64,000 bases of DNA from Armillaria gallica (lineage: Eukaryota > Basidiomycota > Agaricomycetes > Agaricales > Physalacriaceae). The stretch is from assembly GCA_037576215.1 (NCBI GenBank), contig JBANDB010000002.1, forward strand, positions 3,906,001 through 3,970,000, given 5' to 3'. This document shows, piece by piece, positions 26,848 through 39,292 of the stretch. The position numbers and the translations under genes are program-made. How positions within the stretch are numbered: position 1 is the stretch's first letter; every line of letters starts with the position of its first letter. The notes beneath the pieces are model-generated. The model made no database searches. It saw nothing but the letters and a program-made list of their open reading frames with translations, and was not told the origin of the DNA.

Positions 26848-29800
26848 ATGGATGGGGCCCACATGAAACTACCTTGGTCGCGCCGGAACCATACCCATCC
26901 CAGATTCTGTCAGCTAAGGTCACGTCAGGCAAGGACCTCGACCAAGCACCAACGAATGCCTCGTACGATCCTGCACAGATTTCCGAACTGCTTCACGTTC
27001 TGCAGGATGTCATTGAGGACACTTCCGATAGTATATTGGTGACAGTTTCAAATACACAAACGGAGAATCCAGGAGGAGCATCAGACTTGGTCGAGCCCGT
27101 AACGTATGGACATGGTGATATTTTCCCCGGTCCTGTTAGGGCCCTCCCTCTTACCTCCAACAGCGCTGATGTTTACTCTGAGCTTAACGTTGACGACACC
27201 ATACATCCGGTTCATTCCCTTTCCTTAGAGGAAACACCTCCCTCTATGCCCTTCCCCCGCCATTCTCCCGCCATTCCTGCTTTTCCACATACCGAGCTTC
27301 ACCTGTCGAGCACTTCTGATCTCCTCTCCCCAGTCAGTCTTCCCGACCTTCAACTGAAAACGTTTTTCCGCGACTATCACGACTCTTCCATCCGTGATGA
27401 GCACATTTCGGACAGTTGGTCTACACCTATACCCCTGACTATGTCTCCCCCCGTTAGCCCCACACCTACGTCCACCTTTGACCTCCTATCGTCCCCATTT
27501 CGTTCTCCTTCATCACGCATCATGTCCCCAAACTTTGCCGCATTCTTTCATCGGGTACACCCGATATCCCCGGCTCCTAGCAATGATCGCAGTGATTCTG
27601 ATGCCCCAGACCTTAGTCTAGACGCATTAGATTCTCCATTGTCGGATGGCCCAGACATATCAAGTTTTAATGCTCTTGACGTGCAACTATCGGATGTTAC
27701 AAGGTTTCCGGATTCTGAGGATGTATTTGGGTCTCCCATCACTCAGTTAGAGCCAAGCGCAGTGGGATGCGCCAGCCCTGATCAATACGACGTCGACAAT
27801 TCAAATGAAGAGCAGTCAGGTGTCATACGATCCGCGCATGACCGCGACATTTCCGCTTTGTTGGAATCTCCAAATCACGATGTACTAGACGCGCCATCGT
27901 CGATAATTGGAACTGAGCTACTAGATGATGAATTGAACGAGGATAATGTCTCCGATGGCAGTCCAACCGCTCGACTTGCTTATTTGGATGATCCTACTGT
28001 TTCAACCAATCAGGATGATACAGTTACCGCACTGTACAGATCTTATTCAGATTTGGATTCATCGAACAGAAAGATACCAAGCAGCACAAGATCTCCCGCA
28101 CAAATTCCATCGTCCTCTTTGATCACCGCCTCTGCCTCTGTCCCTACCCCTCCGAGAAGTCGAGTTTTCACACCACCGCCTCGGGATTTCCACAAACGTT
28201 CCAGTAATGCGGTGAGCTCGCCTCTGTCGTCACCCCCTACATCGCTCGACTCTCCATCACAATACCGCGCTGCGTCCAGAACTTTACCAGCGTCCGATCC
28301 TCATCTCTCAGTTCGCAGCCTGTCGTCAGAGGCAAACGCGCCCCCAATGCTAACGTCAAATAGTATACCCTCGAGTCAACAGGCCGCAATCCTACGAACG
28401 CCGTTAAAGTCGGTGGGATCTCCCGTATCCTTATCTCCCGTACCGTCGTCCTCCTCTTCTCGTTATGAAGGCGGGATAGTTGAGGATGCTATGTCGCCGA
28501 ACCGTGAACCGTCATCGCATGAGGGGGAGTCCCAAGTGGTTTCCTCAACCAAGGTCCCCTTTGGATTCAGGAGATCCTTTGTGCTGGTTCGTCATGTTGT
28601 ACATTCCTGGTAACCCAACCAATCTTCTGTGTAGGGTGGGTCCCGAAACTCTTCTCTCATGGTGAATCGGATGTCAAGAGTGACTTCGTCGAAAGACTTA
28701 GTAGCTGATTCGTTACGAGAACAATCGCCGAAATCGCCGTCCACTGAGCTTGACTGCAGTGGCCTTAAACCTCTCAGATTAGTGCGTACCTTGTAAGATA
28801 CAACGAAGACAGCCGTTTGATTTACTTTTCCAGTCCACCATTTTGACAGCTAAATCTGCATCTGCATCCCCGTCTCGGTCAACATTTATTTCAGGTTCGA
28901 ACGCATTTATCATATCATTTAAGAGACTTTACATTGACAACCGGACACAGGAAATTCACATCGCACATCGTTAACGTCTACAATTGTATCACCACATTCT
29001 TCATCTTCAAACAACATTTTGGTATTATTATGCTATTATTGCCCGGGCAATCTCTCGTTCTCAATAGCCATTTACAGCTTTCACACCCCTCGCATACACC
29101 GGAACATAATCATAATTTAATTCCTACTGGCACATCGTTATTATCCGCCCACAATGTCACCAATTACTCTACGCCTGTACCAAAATCAGCACCGCTATCT
29201 CGACCTGATGGTTGGATGGATAGCCCGTCCAATGGGAGAAGGAGCCATTTTCGTGTCTCGAGTAGGCTCTCTGAACCTCCTTCGAGTCCTCAGTCCTTCC
29301 AGGAAGTCAGCGTGACAGATCCGCAGGTCTACGACACTGATGATTATACCATTCGACGTCCAATACCCATAGGTACACCTATACCGCTACCACCACGCCC
29401 TCTTTCATCTTCTATCACGACCCCCAAGCCTTCTCTTATGTTTGCCATTGCTAGCGACGATGTTCAACAAGTCCGTCAGGTATTGGAGCGTGGCGAAGCC
29501 AGCCCGAATGATAATGCGGGGCCCCAGTCGGCTTTGGCCTTTGCTATTACAAACGATCAGCTGTCGCAAAGGCTAGAGATTGTAAAAACCTTGCTGGCCT
29601 TCGGCGCCGATACTTCTTCGCTTCACAAGGAGCTTGGGTCCCCCGCGCAAATGATGCCAAATTGCCGGCCTCTGCTTTGGATCAGATGGATGCGGCCACT
29701 CGGTACATTTTGCGATACCATTCTTGCTAGTTCTTTAATATTCACAATATCATCAGGTATTACATTTCTAGAACAGATGCTTGCCTTACACGGAGCTCTT

Positions 29801-30965
29801 CTACGCTGATGCGACGTTCTTCGTTCCGACCACTGGCTCGCATTCGTTTCGGGATCGTCGGCCAAGATCGAGCCCTTGAGCAGTTATTCAGGGTCTTGAG
29901 CATACACGACAATCAAAAGGCGTCAACGCCCATTGTGATGCTTCTGTGCGGTGAGCTAGGCGCTTTCGCTTATCATGTTGCGTTGATTGACTTATCATCA
30001 TTATTCAGGTCCTAGCGGGCACGGAAAAAGTTTTTTAGCGCATAAATGTTGTTCTTCGTTTCCCTCCCCATCAACAAGTATTGATCACCTCGCATCTAGT
30101 TGGGCCCCTTCTTGACGTTCCAACTCATACCATTAATATGACAACGCTACGATCCGCCCATGATTTATGGCAGTCTTATTCGATAAGTCCTTATCAGGTC
30201 CGTGATATAATAATATGCCTGTACAGCTGGGTGAACATTTATCAGGATGGCTCTCCCTGCACATTGATAGAGTTTTTGATCAACAACGAAGGTAAACGAT
30301 GTGTGGTCGTGCTTGACGTAACTCCTGTCCACTCAAGCTCCTCGTTCGTATGCTGATAATTAATTTCAGGAGATAGAGAAGACCCAGGACCCCAGTGTTC
30401 TCTGGTCTTTGCTCCTTCCGTGGGAACTCGGTATGTACACACTACACAGTTTTGCTTCCTCCTCATTATAGATGTGCTGCAGGCCGATGTTCTTTCGAGG
30501 CTAACACCATGAACATTGATGTTCACAACACTATATGGCTTGGAACGTCAAACATTGGCCAGGACCTTGTTTTCGAATATCATGACTCGTTGAAGCATCC
30601 TGACAAGGGCATGTCTCGAGAAGAATACGTCAAGTTGATGTCCCTCATGCGGCCTCGCGTCTCAGAACGACTTGGTGTATGTTGCATTTGTTGATCTGGG
30701 GCCTATACTGACGCTATATCCAGACATCCATTCTATCTCGGGTTACAACTATATTACCCTTCGTCCCTTTTACGCTGGATGAGACGAGAGCTATTGCTTC
30801 GGAGGCATTGCAGTCGATATCGGGAGACGTCATAAAAGCCATCTCTTCCGAGGTCCTCACCTCTGTGGTTGAAGATGCTATCTTGGGATCTATTCCGTCC
30901 GAGGGTGCACGGTCTCTATATCGCACGGTGTCGAATCTATTGGTAGATGCCATGGATCTGGTTTA
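26848..30965 (+). CDS. Ankyrin-repeat AAA+ ATPase (CLPB/Skd3-like layout) with long disordered head
   Basis: The first about 600 residues (one exon, 26.9-28.6 kb) are Ser/Pro/Asp-rich and low in structure, with repeated short SP/TP motifs. Serine-rich exons follow, then an ankyrin-like stretch (LMFAIASDDVQQVRQVLERG, LAFAITNDQLSQRLEIVKTLLAFGAD), then RIRFGIVGQDRALEQLFRVL and an AAA+ module of the Clp type. Walker A is GPSGHGKSFLA (30008-30040, rebuilt across an intron), Walker B is RCVVVLDEIEK (split by an intron), sensor 1 is IWLGTSNIGQ, and the protein ends LLVDAMDLV. Ankyrin plus Clp-AAA recalls CLPB/Skd3 disaggregase, but cellular location cannot be read. The exact start is uncertain: no ATG begins the main frame, and the ATG at 26848 needs a small 5' splice. 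A frame break sits at a CCCCC run at 29640-29644. Confidence 0.72.
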
Positions 30966-31547
30966 ATATATCTGAATGCTATGGGTGGATTGTGATTGCG
31001 ACTGCGGTTTCCCTTCAAGCCCGCTCGGAGTCAAGTTGAGCATCCCGGATGTAGATCAAGCGCATGCTTTCGATGCTTGAACGAAATTCCGGATTTATCT
31101 GTTCTATACAGACAATCGCCGCGTGATTTCCCATTCTCACTTTGATATCGATGACATGAACATGCCGTCGCTTCCGACACTGCGAACACTGTGCTCGTCG
31201 GTATTTTCTGAAATGATTAATTAATGGAGCCTCGTCCGCTTTTACTAGTATCGCACTCACTGCGGTATTTTCATCGTCTGATGCTTTCTGACGACAGCTA
31301 TAGGCATTCCTTATGGAACAATTGTTATGAGGAATAGGCTTCACGCTTGGAAAACTTTCTTTCTGAAGATACCATGGCCGCGTTGTGGCCGCGCCTAATA
31401 GGCGTCGAATTCGCCGCGGAAATTTCCAATTACAAGTCCTCCGACCGTGACACGTGGCCGTTACAGTCTTTCCCTTTGCTGCTGCAGTTCATGCTGCGGG
31501 TATCTCTCTTTTACCTTTCCAGCTTGGATTAGCGTTTGCCAACGAGA
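30966..31547. other. Intergenic / 5' leader of the EXS gene
   Basis: Contains a 109-codon open frame on the minus strand (31344-31015) and a 50-codon frame on the plus strand from ATG 31372. Neither shows a known motif, and I treat both as non-coding. Confidence 0.45.
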
Positions 31548-33058
31548 ATGAACGATGCAAGACTCGACGATGAAATCAATTGGGCGGTTTCCTTTCCTCT
31601 CCCTTTCCGCGTCATGGTCTTGGTCGGACTGGGCATTTTAGGATGGGCAACGAACCTCCATGGTCTCAAAATCTCAGGCGTGGATGCCGTCAGTACGATG
31701 GAGCTCCGTGTAGATCCCAGCCAGCAACCGATTTCGCTGCGGATCGCAGGCGTACACCTATCGACACCCTCTTCAACTTACGGCCCAGTCTATCGCCTCG
31801 CCTTGGCGTATTTTTCCTGGTGCTTCACGTCCTGGGCATTGTTCCGGTACCTCACGTACGGGAACGTTGTGTTGACCGACGTCTTCGCGTACATACCAGG
31901 GGTCTCAACTCTTATCATTCTGTTCGTTCTCGTATGTCCTTTTAACATCTTCCACAAACGAGAGCGAGACAAGTTTTTGTCGTACGTATTTTCTATTTTT
32001 CGTTGCCCCGGCACGCCGTTAAACCGCCTTAGGTCTATTCGGCGATGCCTCTTCTCTTCGATGGATAGTCCTGTATATTTCGCAGATGTCGTGTTCGCCG
32101 ATGTTTTTACCTCGTTTGCTAAGGTCTTGGGCGACGTCTGGTTGTGCATGCGTATGCTGGCCCCAGGAAACAGTGTTCTAGTTCCACCAAGAGAAGATGG
32201 GTGGCTTCGATGGGTTATGCCTGCAATTATGAGGTTGGTGGTACCCTATTCATTAGTCCTATGGCAAACATTCAACCATTTCCAGCCTTCCGTATCTAGT
32301 ACGTTTTCGACAATGCATAATTGAGTATTCGTCCCCTTCAAACAACAGCCATCGGCCCCTCTACAATGCAGTAAAATACGCAACATCTTTTCCGGTCATC
32401 TTTTTGTCGGCAGCCCAACGGATAGTAGTGACTGAACTCAGTCAAGAAAATGGTGATGAGGTCATGCAAGTCGCCTGGCATGGTGAACATTCACTTTTCC
32501 GCCTATGGTAGGTCTTTCCATAGACCGAGTGTTTACGCTATGACATATTTATCGTAGGCTTCTCTTTGCCGCCATCAATTCTCTGTATTCATTTTGGTGG
32601 GATATCAGCAACGATTGGGGCTTAGATTTGCTCAAACCCAAAGCCATGGATGATGCTCACAATCAACGCTGGCCCCTCGCCGTCTGGTGCTTCCACATCT
32701 ACATTCCGGCACAACCCTTATGTCCCCGTCTCCTGCGGAACCAAGTCCGCGTCCAAGTCAGCCTTATCCTTATGGACTTCGCTCAACAATATTGTATCCC
32801 TTACCTGTATACCCTCTTCTAATATTCCTCAATCTTGTACTTCGATTAACATGGTCGATCAAGTTGTCAAGCCACCTACACTCAAAAAGCGACGGAAGCA
32901 TTACCATATTTTGCTTAGAGATTGCGGAGATCATTCGTAGATGGATGTGGGTATTCATTCGGGTCGAATGGGAAACCATTAAGAAGTTGGAGCGGGATGT
33001 TGGTGGCGAAGCCGACTACGAGTTGGTACAAACTCCGGATGTCGAGGATATAACGTGA
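31548..33058 (+). CDS. ERD1: EXS-domain membrane protein (ERD1 family)
   Basis: Polytopic Golgi membrane protein; the yeast homologue Erd1 is needed for retention/glycosylation in the Golgi and phosphate recycling. Starts MNDARLDDEINWAVSFPLPF (ATG 31548), followed by hydrophobic helices (VMVLVGLGILGWATNLHGL; YRLALAYFSWCFTSWALF; ISTLIILFVLVCPF-like). EXS signatures: YFADVVFADVFTSFAKVLGD, LPYLVRFRQCIIEYSS, RPLYNAVKYATSFPVIFLSA, WHGEHSLFRLWLLFAAINSL, YSFWWDISNDWGLDLL, and the end RRWMWVFIRVEWE. About five introns; one of about 65 nt (near 32683-32748) is needed to join DDAHNQRWPLAV to PRPSQPYPYGLR. There is no SPX domain, which separates it from XPR1/Syg1. Confidence 0.9.
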
Positions 33059-33700
33059 TGTTGGACGATAGAGCGCATGTAAATCATGTATTGCATTCGT
33101 GAGGCATTCCTTTTCAATTTATAAGTACTGAGTGCTGATCGGCCAACAGTAATACTAATAGATCATAGCTTAAGAATCGGGATTAAGTCCGAGTGCCTCC
33201 GCCACGAAGGCCCACGATAACTGTCAAGATGTGAAACGCTTCATACTTGTACTTTCGTTCTTCATGTCTTGTAATACAGTTGCACAGCCATGTGATGCCT
33301 TGTACCGCAAAGCCCGCAAAAGAACTTAGAATTTCATCATCCGGGTAGCCCAGAGTAGAAACCGGTTCTCTTCAGCGGGACAAAACGGGTATATCTGCCA
33401 CCCCTCAGCTTTATTGATCAACCGGTTACGTTTGGTTGGTGGAAGATATGGACATGGACATGGAGATGACCGGTAGGCTAATTTCAGTCTCTCCACGTGG
33501 ACTGTTTAACTGTCTACCACAGCTTAACTATGTGGATTTCATCGGGGTCACTCGTCGCCGTCATCTGACGATGGACTAAAATTGTTCCGTCTCGTGCTTA
33601 CCGTGACCTGTGAACGCCTATATAAATAGAGATTAGTGGGCGTTAACATCCATTACAGCTCCCTTTCCCAAGCCATCCTTCCCATAGCATCCAATTCATC
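33059..33700. other. Upstream region of formate dehydrogenase
   Basis: 640 bp with no supported gene. It holds the FDH promoter, including a TATATAAATA element at 33619-33628. Confidence 0.5.
33619..33628 (+). promoter_or_regulatory. TATA box of formate dehydrogenase gene
   Basis: TATATAAATA about 75 bp upstream of the FDH start codon at 33701, the spacing expected for a TATA promoter with a short leader. Suggests strongly regulated expression. Inference. Confidence 0.55.
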
Positions 33701-35446
33701 ATGAAGGTCGCGTCTCTTCCGTCCATGTATGCAGCGTGTCGCTAACGACAAGTTCATAGGTCCTCGCCATCTTGTACCACGGTTACACTGCAGCACAGGA
33801 GGAACCCCGCCTCTTGGGCACCGTCGAAAACAAGGTAGTCCAGCTCCCACGCGTCCGTTCATGGAACTGATTATTCTTTGCTAGCTTGGAATTGAAGAAT
33901 GGTTGACGTCCCAGGGTCATGAGTTCATTGGTGAGCACTTCACATTGCTCCTGTAAAATGTACTAACACACTTTCATTCAGTGCGTTGAAGCCGGAAAGC
34001 TCGATGTACGCGCTCATTTTTGAATTGATTTTCTCAGGTCTCTAGCAGCAAAGAAGGTCCCGATAGCGACTTCCAAAAGCATATCGTAGACGTGCGTGTT
34101 CGGCCTTATTTGCACATCATTTCATGTCTCATCCACTTCCAAGGCCGAAGTCTTAATTACTACGCCGTTCCACCCGGGATATCTGACCAGGGATCTGATC
34201 GAGAAGGTACATCGAGCAATGATTTCAAAGACTTTATTGAACTAAAAGACGCCCAGGCCAAGAACCTCAAAATTTGCATCACAGCCGGTGTTGGGTCTGA
34301 CCATATTGATCTCAACGCCGCCGTTGATCACCAGATTCAAGTTTTGGAAGTGAGAATGATATTTACGCCTAATCGAACTCATACTGATAGTTATACTAGG
34401 TCTCTGGATCTAATGTCGTGTCGGTAGCAGAGCATGTTATCATGAGCATCCTTCTGCTCGTTCGCAACTTCGTACCGGCTCATGAGGTAAAGCTTTTCCC
34501 GCTCATTTATGTAATAATCATCTTACCTCTGATTTAGATGATCGAACGCGGTGATTGGCAAGTGTCTGATATCGCCCGGAACGCCTTCGACTTGGAAGGG
34601 AAAGTGGTGGGCACCATCGGCGCCGGAAGAATCGGTTACAGGGTTCTTCAAAGGCTGGTTCCCTTCGACCCTAAAGAGCTATTGTACTACGACTATGCTC
34701 CCCTCCCGGCTGGTCAGTAGTCAGGTAGCCATGCTTGATTGCGATGCTAAATCATATCACAGGTGCTGCTGAAAAGGTCAATGCCCGCCGTGTTGAAGAT
34801 TTGAAGGTACGACCGCCCTTACCCTCCATGACACATCATTCATATACATCTCCACCGTAGAACTTCGTTTCCCAAGTAAGTTTAGATCACACGATATCGT
34901 GAGAAGTTGCTAAACCCACTCAGTGCGATGTTGTCACTGTCAACTGTCCTCTTCACGAGGGTACTAAAGGTCTGGTTAACGACGAATTGCTGAGCCATTT
35001 CAAGGACGGCGCATGGCTGGTTAACACTGCTCGTGGTGCCATTTGTGACAAGGATGCTGTCGCACGAGCATTGAAGAGCGGCAAGCTTGCAGGCTACTCA
35101 GGTGCGTATCCTTTCTGCGCTTATCTGTCAGTCGCTGAAAGGCCTACTCCAGGTGATGTCTGGAATGTTCAGCCGGCCCCTAAGGATCATGTCTGGCGTA
35201 CCATGAAGAACCCCTTGGGAGGTGGAAACGGCATGGTTCCTCACTATTCCGGCACTACTCTCGACGCTCAGGCTCGCTACGCTTTGGGAACGAAGAGCAT
35301 CTTGGAAAACTATCTCACCAACAAGTCTCAGGAGCCTCAAAATGTCATCGTCGGGCTCGGGAAGTATGAAACCAAGGCTTGTACGTGTACTTTCCATAAC
35401 TGCTATTTTCCGAGTATTGACTTTGGGTTTAGATGGACAGCGTTAG
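33701..35446 (+). CDS. FDH1: NAD-dependent formate dehydrogenase
   Basis: Oxidises formate to CO2 with NAD+; in wood- and litter-decay fungi it removes formate arising from oxalate metabolism. Starts MK (33701-33706), then an intron and VLAILYHGY. Signatures: [66 protein letters not shown] (Rossmann NAD loop), [29 protein letters not shown] (catalytic Arg), [16 protein letters not shown], and [15 protein letters not shown] (catalytic His). Ends AYGQR across a final intron (stop 35444-35446). About ten introns, one around 105 nt (33932-34036). Length about 360 residues, as in yeast Fdh1, with no mitochondrial presequence seen. Convergent with GCN5. Confidence 0.95.
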
Positions 35447-35682
35447 TTTGATATGCAGTGTGCACTCTTTTCTGCGCAATCACTTGTACTTCTATCTACC
35501 AATCTGCTTACGCTTTGCCCGCTTTGTAAACTGGCCCGTTGACCCTACTCAATTAATAACGTTTTCTGCTTTATGAAATGGATGTTAGAATACAGTGAGC
35601 TATAGATACAAGTGCAAGCCAGATACTGTAAATTAAGTGGTAAATAAGTTAGACCGGAAGACGCATGTGCCATGGTATGTAG

Positions 35683-37971
35683 TTAATCTTCACGCTTATT
35701 TCTGTCCGCCATCCGGGTAGCGACCAATTTCTCCAACCTGGCAGCGGCCTTCTGGTATATACTGTCAGGCGGATTATACGCCCGACAGTTCTCCCATATC
35801 AAGCTAGCATCAGCAACAAAGTCATCTACAGATCCATATTGATGAGTCTCCAATTTGTGTTCCATCGTCTTGAAGTCTGGGACGAAATGAGCTATTTACT
35901 TGCAGATGAAGGTAAGCAAAGACAAACCCATTGGACTTGTGATGACGTCGTAATAATCAGGCACGTCTTCGCGTTTCACGGGTTCTTGGAAAGGCCATGC
36001 CATTCCGTGCTCTTGAAGATCTCGCAACAATTGCTCCATGAAACCATGATCTGCACTTCTAGGTGTAACACGTAACGGCCTGCAAGACCACCTCAGTTTA
36101 CAAAGGGGAAATACTGCATTGATCAACGCACTGCATCATCATTTCCGGAGTCCACCCACACTCTCCTACAATTAAAGTTGTGTCGGAATAATCGAGTGAA
36201 AAAGAAGAGCAATACTCACTGAGGCCTGGAACATCTTTAGGATCAACGGTGATTTCATCGGTACCTGTCTGGAACTGCGGCAAACCGGGATGGACAATAT
36301 GCGACCTGGACATCTCGCGGATTTTCGAGATGACGGCTTCCTGTTGCTGAGTGATGATAGAAACTTTATCAAGGTAGTCGACCTTGCGAAGCATTGTACA
36401 TTGCATGATAGTACCGCCCTCGTAGTCTTTGATGTAACCGGCCCATACTGAACGATCTAGAGTGATCTCCTTCGAAAAACCTTGCTTTTCGAAGTAGCCG
36501 ACAGCGTAGTTGTCCGCATAAGTCAGAAAGTACATCATGTTTGGATACGTCTTGCGAACGTGAGCTTTGAAGTGATCCATAAGCATTCCTCCATAGCCCT
36601 ATAGACAGATAAGAAGGAGAAATCCAGATGATGGTGCGCGTACTTTGACTTGATCCACCGAAGCGGTTGCGAAGAAGACAATTTCAGCGAACCCTCGATG
36701 AGGAAAGGGCCGATAGCAAATTCCACCAACAACTTTGTAACCACGTTTGATGATTGCAAGTGCCTTTGAATTTGCATCGTAGACTAGTCTTGCGATATAT
36801 TCACGAGGCATTTTGGGCAGTTGCTTCTGAAATAGCGTCTTGAGCCCGGTGAGAATGACATACGATCGAGGATGCTTGTCGTTCTCCACAGGTGTGATTT
36901 TTATCACTCCCTTTCGAAGTTCAATCGCGGCCATCTTTTCTGTACGGACGACGGGCTTCGAAACATGAGTGAACATCACCATATAACAGACAAGAAAAGC
37001 CTACTTCGTTGGGAGAGGAAGCATCCACTGGAACACCCGTGGCTAGGCGTGTTATCTGCTCATCGCCCAGTTTGTCTTCCACCTTGACCCGAGCAGAATG
37101 CCCATTTATTCCATTCACACCTTTACTCTTATGACCCTTTCGTGAGGCACCATTAGTTTTGCCTTTGGGAACTTTCCCTGGGCCTTTTTTGCCACTTTTC
37201 TGACCGGTTTTCCGGGTTGTTTTTTCCGGTCTCGACCCTGACTTCGAATTCACTCGTGCGGCTAGAGGTTTGTCCTCCTCGTCGTCATCGTCATCGTCAT
37301 CTGCCTCACTGAGAGAGGAAAGAGAGAGACGACGCCTCTTCGTAGGAGGGGAACCATCTGAGGTTCGCGAATAACCTAGTAATCAGATATCAGTATTGGA
37401 GAATACGATGTTCTGTGCACATACCAAGAGGTTGAGACGGTGAAATGGTAGACACAGGAAGTCTCATTTGTTTTCTGAGCGAGACGATATCGTTGTCTAT
37501 GTAGTCAAAATCCAAGAGCTTCCCTATATCCTATGGGTGGCAGACTTAGCGGAAATACATGATTACAAGGCTGAGACGCACCTAGATTCTTGGTGAGACA
37601 AGCCCATCGGAATAACAATGAAAACAGACCTTTAATATCTCATCCAGACGAACGGCAACTCTGCCCCTTCTCAAGAACTCATTGACATCAATGCCAGCCT
37701 CCGTGGCATCATGTTCCTTCAGCCCGTGCCCGCACCCACAGAAGTCGAGATATGGAGGAGTTGCATCTTCATCGTCAGAACCATATTGTCCAAGGTCTCC
37801 AATGGAAAATATATGTTGGGCCTCGTCGTCAAGGACGATCTCATCGTCAGGGTCTGGATGAAGGCCAGTACATGCACAGCGAGTACACGGAGAATGTCGA
37901 GCGATTTTGAGTGATAGTTGAGGGGTCTCCAGCTCGCTGAAGACGTGAGAGACTGGATAAGCATATTTCAT
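35683..37971 (-). CDS. GCN5: Histone acetyltransferase GCN5 with N-terminal Cys/His region
   Basis: Catalytic subunit of SAGA/ADA. The GNAT domain runs from [20 protein letters not shown] through [40 protein letters not shown], acetyl-CoA loop [14 protein letters not shown], and [18 protein letters not shown] to [13 protein letters not shown]. The C-terminal bromodomain has [29 protein letters not shown] and [12 protein letters not shown]. Between these and the N-terminus lies a Lys-rich linker with an acidic run ([10 protein letters not shown]). The N-terminal part has [13 protein letters not shown] and [12 protein letters not shown], a Cys/His pattern like the PCAF-N domain of animal GCN5/PCAF. 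Start uncertain: ATG 37971 gives [11 protein letters not shown], but the same frame stays open upstream with HCAHCSHSA and no ATG; ATG 38098 is in another frame. Introns at several points. Confidence 0.92.
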
Positions 37972-38132
37972 GGCCGAATGCGAACAGTGTGCACAATGAG
38001 GTTGACCGTCGTTCGAGCGCGAACACGTGCCGGCGGCGACCCGACCTTGCTATTATACCATCACCGGCACCTCCCACGACGTCCAGCGACTTGGACATTA
38101 TGCTTTTTTAAGGTTTCTTTAGGCAGCCTACT

Positions 38133-39148
38133 ATGTCTTTTTCTTTCTTAGGACTCTTGGTGCTGCTTTTCTCTATACTTCTGGAGACGGCTGCATGGAT
38201 AAATTACAATGCTGACGGTACAGCAACAATGACCCATTATGGACTTCCAGAGAATTATGTTGCGTCTTGCGGTTGCACGCCTTCGAGCACCCATTATCCG
38301 ACTGCTGCCCTCTCTCAAATGGCATACGGAAGCAGCGCTGCGTATGGTCAGTGGCCTGCTTATTTTTAGCATATTTCCCTAATGCCCCAGCTACTAGGTC
38401 CTGGGTGCGGAAAATGCTTCAATCTAACTCTGCTAAATACTTGGACATCGACCCCTCCATTCTACCCTTCTGTTACAAAACATATCGTTGTCAAAGTAAC
38501 AGATCTGTGTCCTCTTAGCGGCGATGGCTGGTGTTCTGCTACTGAATCGAAGCCCAACCCGTCCGTCATTTCTGTGGTTATGATCAGGTTTCTCTTATGT
38601 ACCTCTTCTACCTAGCTCGGGGAAATATTTAAATTTCGATCTGGCCTACCCATCGGACGCCATTCCGGACAACTTTTTCCCCTCGAACGCATCGCTGTAT
38701 GGTTATACCGTACGTAGGGTGTTTACCAATGTCACCTTTGTTCGAGTTTACTTCTCAATTTGTGTAGGATTTTGGAGTTTGGAATATCAGCTACGAAATA
38801 GTTTCGTGTGAGAATTGGGCTGGTTGGGACAATGAAGCTGCACTGGGAAGCGTAGCATATCTAGGAAACGAAAGTGTTTGCTGTCCTGACAATCCCACGG
38901 TACGACCATTGTTTAATCAACTTGAACGTGGCTGCTAACGAGCTCTGCAGGGAAGTGCTAATGACACTTGCCCGTCATATTCCGATAACAATGGCCTTCC
39001 GCGAGTGGTTTTCCTTTTCGAACTAGAGACTCTTCTAATGCGGTTCAGTAGGCCTGATACCACCACAAGTTCAAGCCCGCAAACTGCGGGAGCTATACCC
39101 TCCATCCTTATACTCGTATCTATCTTTCTGTGTTGTTACACAGGGTAA
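38133..39148 (+). CDS. Secreted GH45/expansin-like (double-psi beta-barrel) protein, probably GPI-anchored
   Basis: Signal peptide MSFSFLGLLVLLFSILLETA, then a DPBB domain: ATMTHYGLPENYVASCGC, AALSQMAYGSSAAYG, PGCGKCFNLTLLNT, VVKVTDLCPLSGDGWCSA, KYLNFDLAYPSDAIPD, YTDFGVWNISYEIVSCENW. Cysteines and order resemble subfamily C GH45 endoglucanases and expansins/loosenins that loosen cell walls. The catalytic-type Asp is kept in NFDLA, where many relatives have HFD. The C-terminus (TTTSSSPQTAGAIPSILIL...) is a Ser/Thr stretch plus hydrophobic tail ending CCYTG, consistent with a GPI anchor. About five introns; a 48-nt segment 39001-39048 (GCGAGT...TTCAG) is a possible GC-AG intron whose retention keeps the frame. 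Divergent from GCN5. Confidence 0.82.
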
Positions 39149-39292
39149 CATGATTATTGTTACTTATGTCTACAAGATATCCTTCATAGTGTCCGTCACT
39201 GTACCAATAAGTCTACCTGACTAACGTGAGGAACTATTCCACGCGTCTGTGAGCGAGAAGTAACTGCCATGGTAGATGATAGATATATTTCC

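Noticed and set aside
31015..31344. 109-codon minus-strand frame between the AAA+ and EXS genes
   Set aside because: No start context, no motif and no splice extension; probably chance.
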